Made by a program: the position numbers and the translations under genes. Under the pieces are notes generated by a model. It was not told where the DNA came from. It made no database searches and worked only from the letters and a program-made list of their open reading frames with translations. A stretch of DNA of 64,000 nucleotides. Origin: Diadema setosum (taxonomy: Eukaryota > Echinodermata > Echinoidea > Diadematoida > Diadematidae). Where the stretch lies: contig NC_092690.1 of NCBI RefSeq assembly GCF_964275005.1, forward strand, positions 4,628,836 through 4,692,835. Direction: 5' to 3'. Position 1 is the stretch's first letter; every line of letters begins with the position of its first letter. Below are positions 62,707 through 64,000 of the stretch, piece by piece.

Positions 62707-64000
62707 TTAAATAGTGCGAGATTGTGCAGAGCGCACTGGACCTTGTCCAGCGCGCGAAAGACGGCTTGGGATTTTGCGAACGGCCCGGTCCCACGCGTGT
62801 GATAAATTGAAGCGGAGACCTCCTCTCTTGTTAAGTGTAGGTCTCTCCACACGTTCCCAGATGGCTTCCTTGACGCCCCTCTCGAACCACTTGGATTCTC
62901 TATCCAGAATAATCACTTGATTGGTGTTAAACGAATGTTTGCTGGCATTGATGTGTGTGTATACTGCTGAATCCGGGATGCTTTCTGAGTTGCTGGGTCT
63001 TCTGTGTTGGTTCATGCGAGCTTTTAGTGATTGTTGTGTTTCCCCTATGTAGAAATCATGGCAATCCTCCTGGGAACATCGGATGCCATAGACTACGTTT
63101 CTCTGTTTTTCTTTGGCGGTTCGGTCCTTGACGTGAACTAATCTCTGCCTTAATGTGTTGTGGGGCTTGAAGGCAGTAGTGATGCCCTGTTTCTGAAACA
63201 GCCTTTTGATCTTGTCCGACAAATCATGCACGTACGGGATAGTGATGGTGACTTTCCGTCCCTGTGTACCGTGGGTTCTCTGTGTGTTCTTGCTTTGTCG
63301 TTTCGGGGTGTCTGCTTTAGAGAATGCCCAGTCTGGGTATCCACATCTAGCCAGGGCGTTTTTGATGTTGGTCTTTTCTTTTTCAACCTCAGGTGGACTG
63401 TGAACTATGGTGTCTGCTCTGTGGAAGAGGGTCCTGATGACTGCAAGTTTGTGAACCAAGGGGTGATGTGACTGGAAATTAAGATACTGGTCCGTATGGG
63501 TCGGTTTCCTGTACACTGAAGTGGAGATGGTACCATTTGAATCGACGTGGACCTCAACATCTAGGAATGCCAGATGTCCATCCTTGCATGTTTCTTGTGT
63601 AAAGGAAATGTGCGTGTCCAAAGAGTTGATATGACCAAAGAAAGACGCACTCTCTTCGTCATGGAGGATGACAAAAGTGTCATCCACGTAGCGGAGCCAG
63701 ATACGTGGTTTGTGTCCAGAGTAGGTACTCAGTGCTGTGGCCTCAAACTCTTGCATGTAGATGTTGGCCACTATGGGAGAAACTGGTGAACCCATAGCAC
63801 ATCCATGTTGTTGTATGTAGTGCTTGCCGTTGAAAGAAAAATAGGTTGTACTCAAACAAACCCCTAGCGCTTCAACAATCTGATCTATGGAAAGTGAAGT
63901 ACGATCCTTCCAGCTGTCATCCCGACTAAGACATGTCCTAACCGCATTAACTTCTTCAGATGAGGGAATCGATGTAAATAAGGCACTTACATCATATGAT
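62707..64000 (-). CDS. Penelope-like element: reverse transcriptase plus GIY-YIG endonuclease (5' end outside window)
   Basis: The minus-strand frame is open from the window edge to a stop at 62707, over 430 codons without a break. RT part: DVSALFTSIPS, QQHGCAMGSPVSPIVANIYM, RYVDDTFVI (catalytic, 63681-63692), LAFLDVEV and SVYRKPTHTDQYLNF. The GIY-YIG nuclease follows: NVVYGIRCSQEDCHDFYIGE, LKARMNQHRR and, for the catalytic Glu, WFERGVKEAIWE, with a Cys pair in the CSQEDC loop. The nuclease nicks target DNA and the RT extends the 3' end, so the element copies itself into new sites. The internal ATG is not a reliable start since the frame continues upstream. The copy looks intact in this part. 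Its 3' end (about 62625) abuts the older LINE fragment. Confidence 0.95.
   Translation of the reverse strand, partial: SYDVSALFTSIPSSEEVNAVRTCLSRDDSWKDRTSLSIDQIVEALGVCLSTTYFSFNGKHYIQQHGCAMGSPVSPIVANIYMQEFEATALSTYSGHKPRIWLRYVDDTFVILHDEESASFFGHINSLDTHISFTQETCKDGHLAFLDVEVHVDSNGTISTSVYRKPTHTDQYLNFQSHHPLVHKLAVIRTLFHRADTIVHSPPEVEKEKTNIKNALARCGYPDWAFSKADTPKRQSKNTQRTHGTQGRKVTITIPYVHDLSDKIKRLFQKQGITTAFKPHNTLRQRLVHVKDRTAKEKQRNVVYGIRCSQEDCHDFYIGETQQSLKARMNQHRRPSNSESIPDSAVYTHINASKHSFNTNQVIILDRESKWFERGVKEAIWERVERPTLNKRGGLRFNLSHAWDRAVRKIPSRLSRAGQGPVRSAQSRTI

Overview
The window is AT-rich nuclear DNA of an animal. It has split genes with GT/AG introns, long microsatellites and many degenerate transposable elements, and no bacterial-type gene organisation. 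The mix of Ty3/gypsy, CR1/L1-type LINEs, a Penelope-like element, PIF/Harbinger and 'CAGGGGCGGATCC' MITEs, beside an Ig-domain receptor tyrosine kinase family, fits a marine invertebrate. An echinoderm-like deuterostome is my best guess, but it is an inference and not proven.

Two host genes are seen, both on the + strand and in tandem. Gene A (6181-7868) is represented only by its last four exons: the C-lobe of a tyrosine kinase and its tail. Gene B (23405-49711) can be modelled in full as 17 coding exons whose phases all agree (2244 nt, 747 codons plus stop). They encode a signal peptide, three Ig-like domains, a Thr/Ser/Pro stalk made by two near-identical 69-nt exons, one transmembrane helix, a juxtamembrane segment, a split tyrosine-kinase-like domain and a short tail. 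The kinase domain of B lacks the VAIK lysine (Arg), the alpha-C glutamate (Val) and the HRD aspartate (HGS) and has no activation-loop tyrosine, so I read it as a receptor pseudokinase.

Layout: 1-2640, 3' part of a Ty3/gypsy element with pol ending after RNase H; 2640-6120, inverted array of a degenerate repeat; 6181-7868, gene A 3' exons; 8.9-15.9 kb, GC-rich repeat islands, a TIR element with a ~270-bp tandem repeat, a small MITE and a 15-bp minisatellite; 15.88-16.26 kb, a small TIR element; 16.35-21.04 kb, a PIF/Harbinger transposon with a transposase and a second MADF-like protein; 23.4-49.7 kb, gene B, whose introns hold a LINE, a solo LTR, several hairpin MITEs and tandem repeats; 52.6-54.85 kb, a 5'-truncated LINE; 54.9-56.93 kb, a LINE fragment and a second LTR copy; 57.86-62.17 kb, a broken minus-strand gene with a FEN1/XPG-like nuclease region and a C-terminal cysteine-rich motif, bracketed by inverted copies of a ~165-bp tandem repeat; 62.2-64 kb, another LINE fragment and the 3' part of a Penelope-like element.

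The strongest leads are the receptor pseudokinase with its duplicated stalk exon, and the FEN1-like/CXC gene flanked by inverted tandem repeats, which may be an undescribed mobile element. All calls rest on reading the sequence, codon phase and splice signals; no database search was possible.
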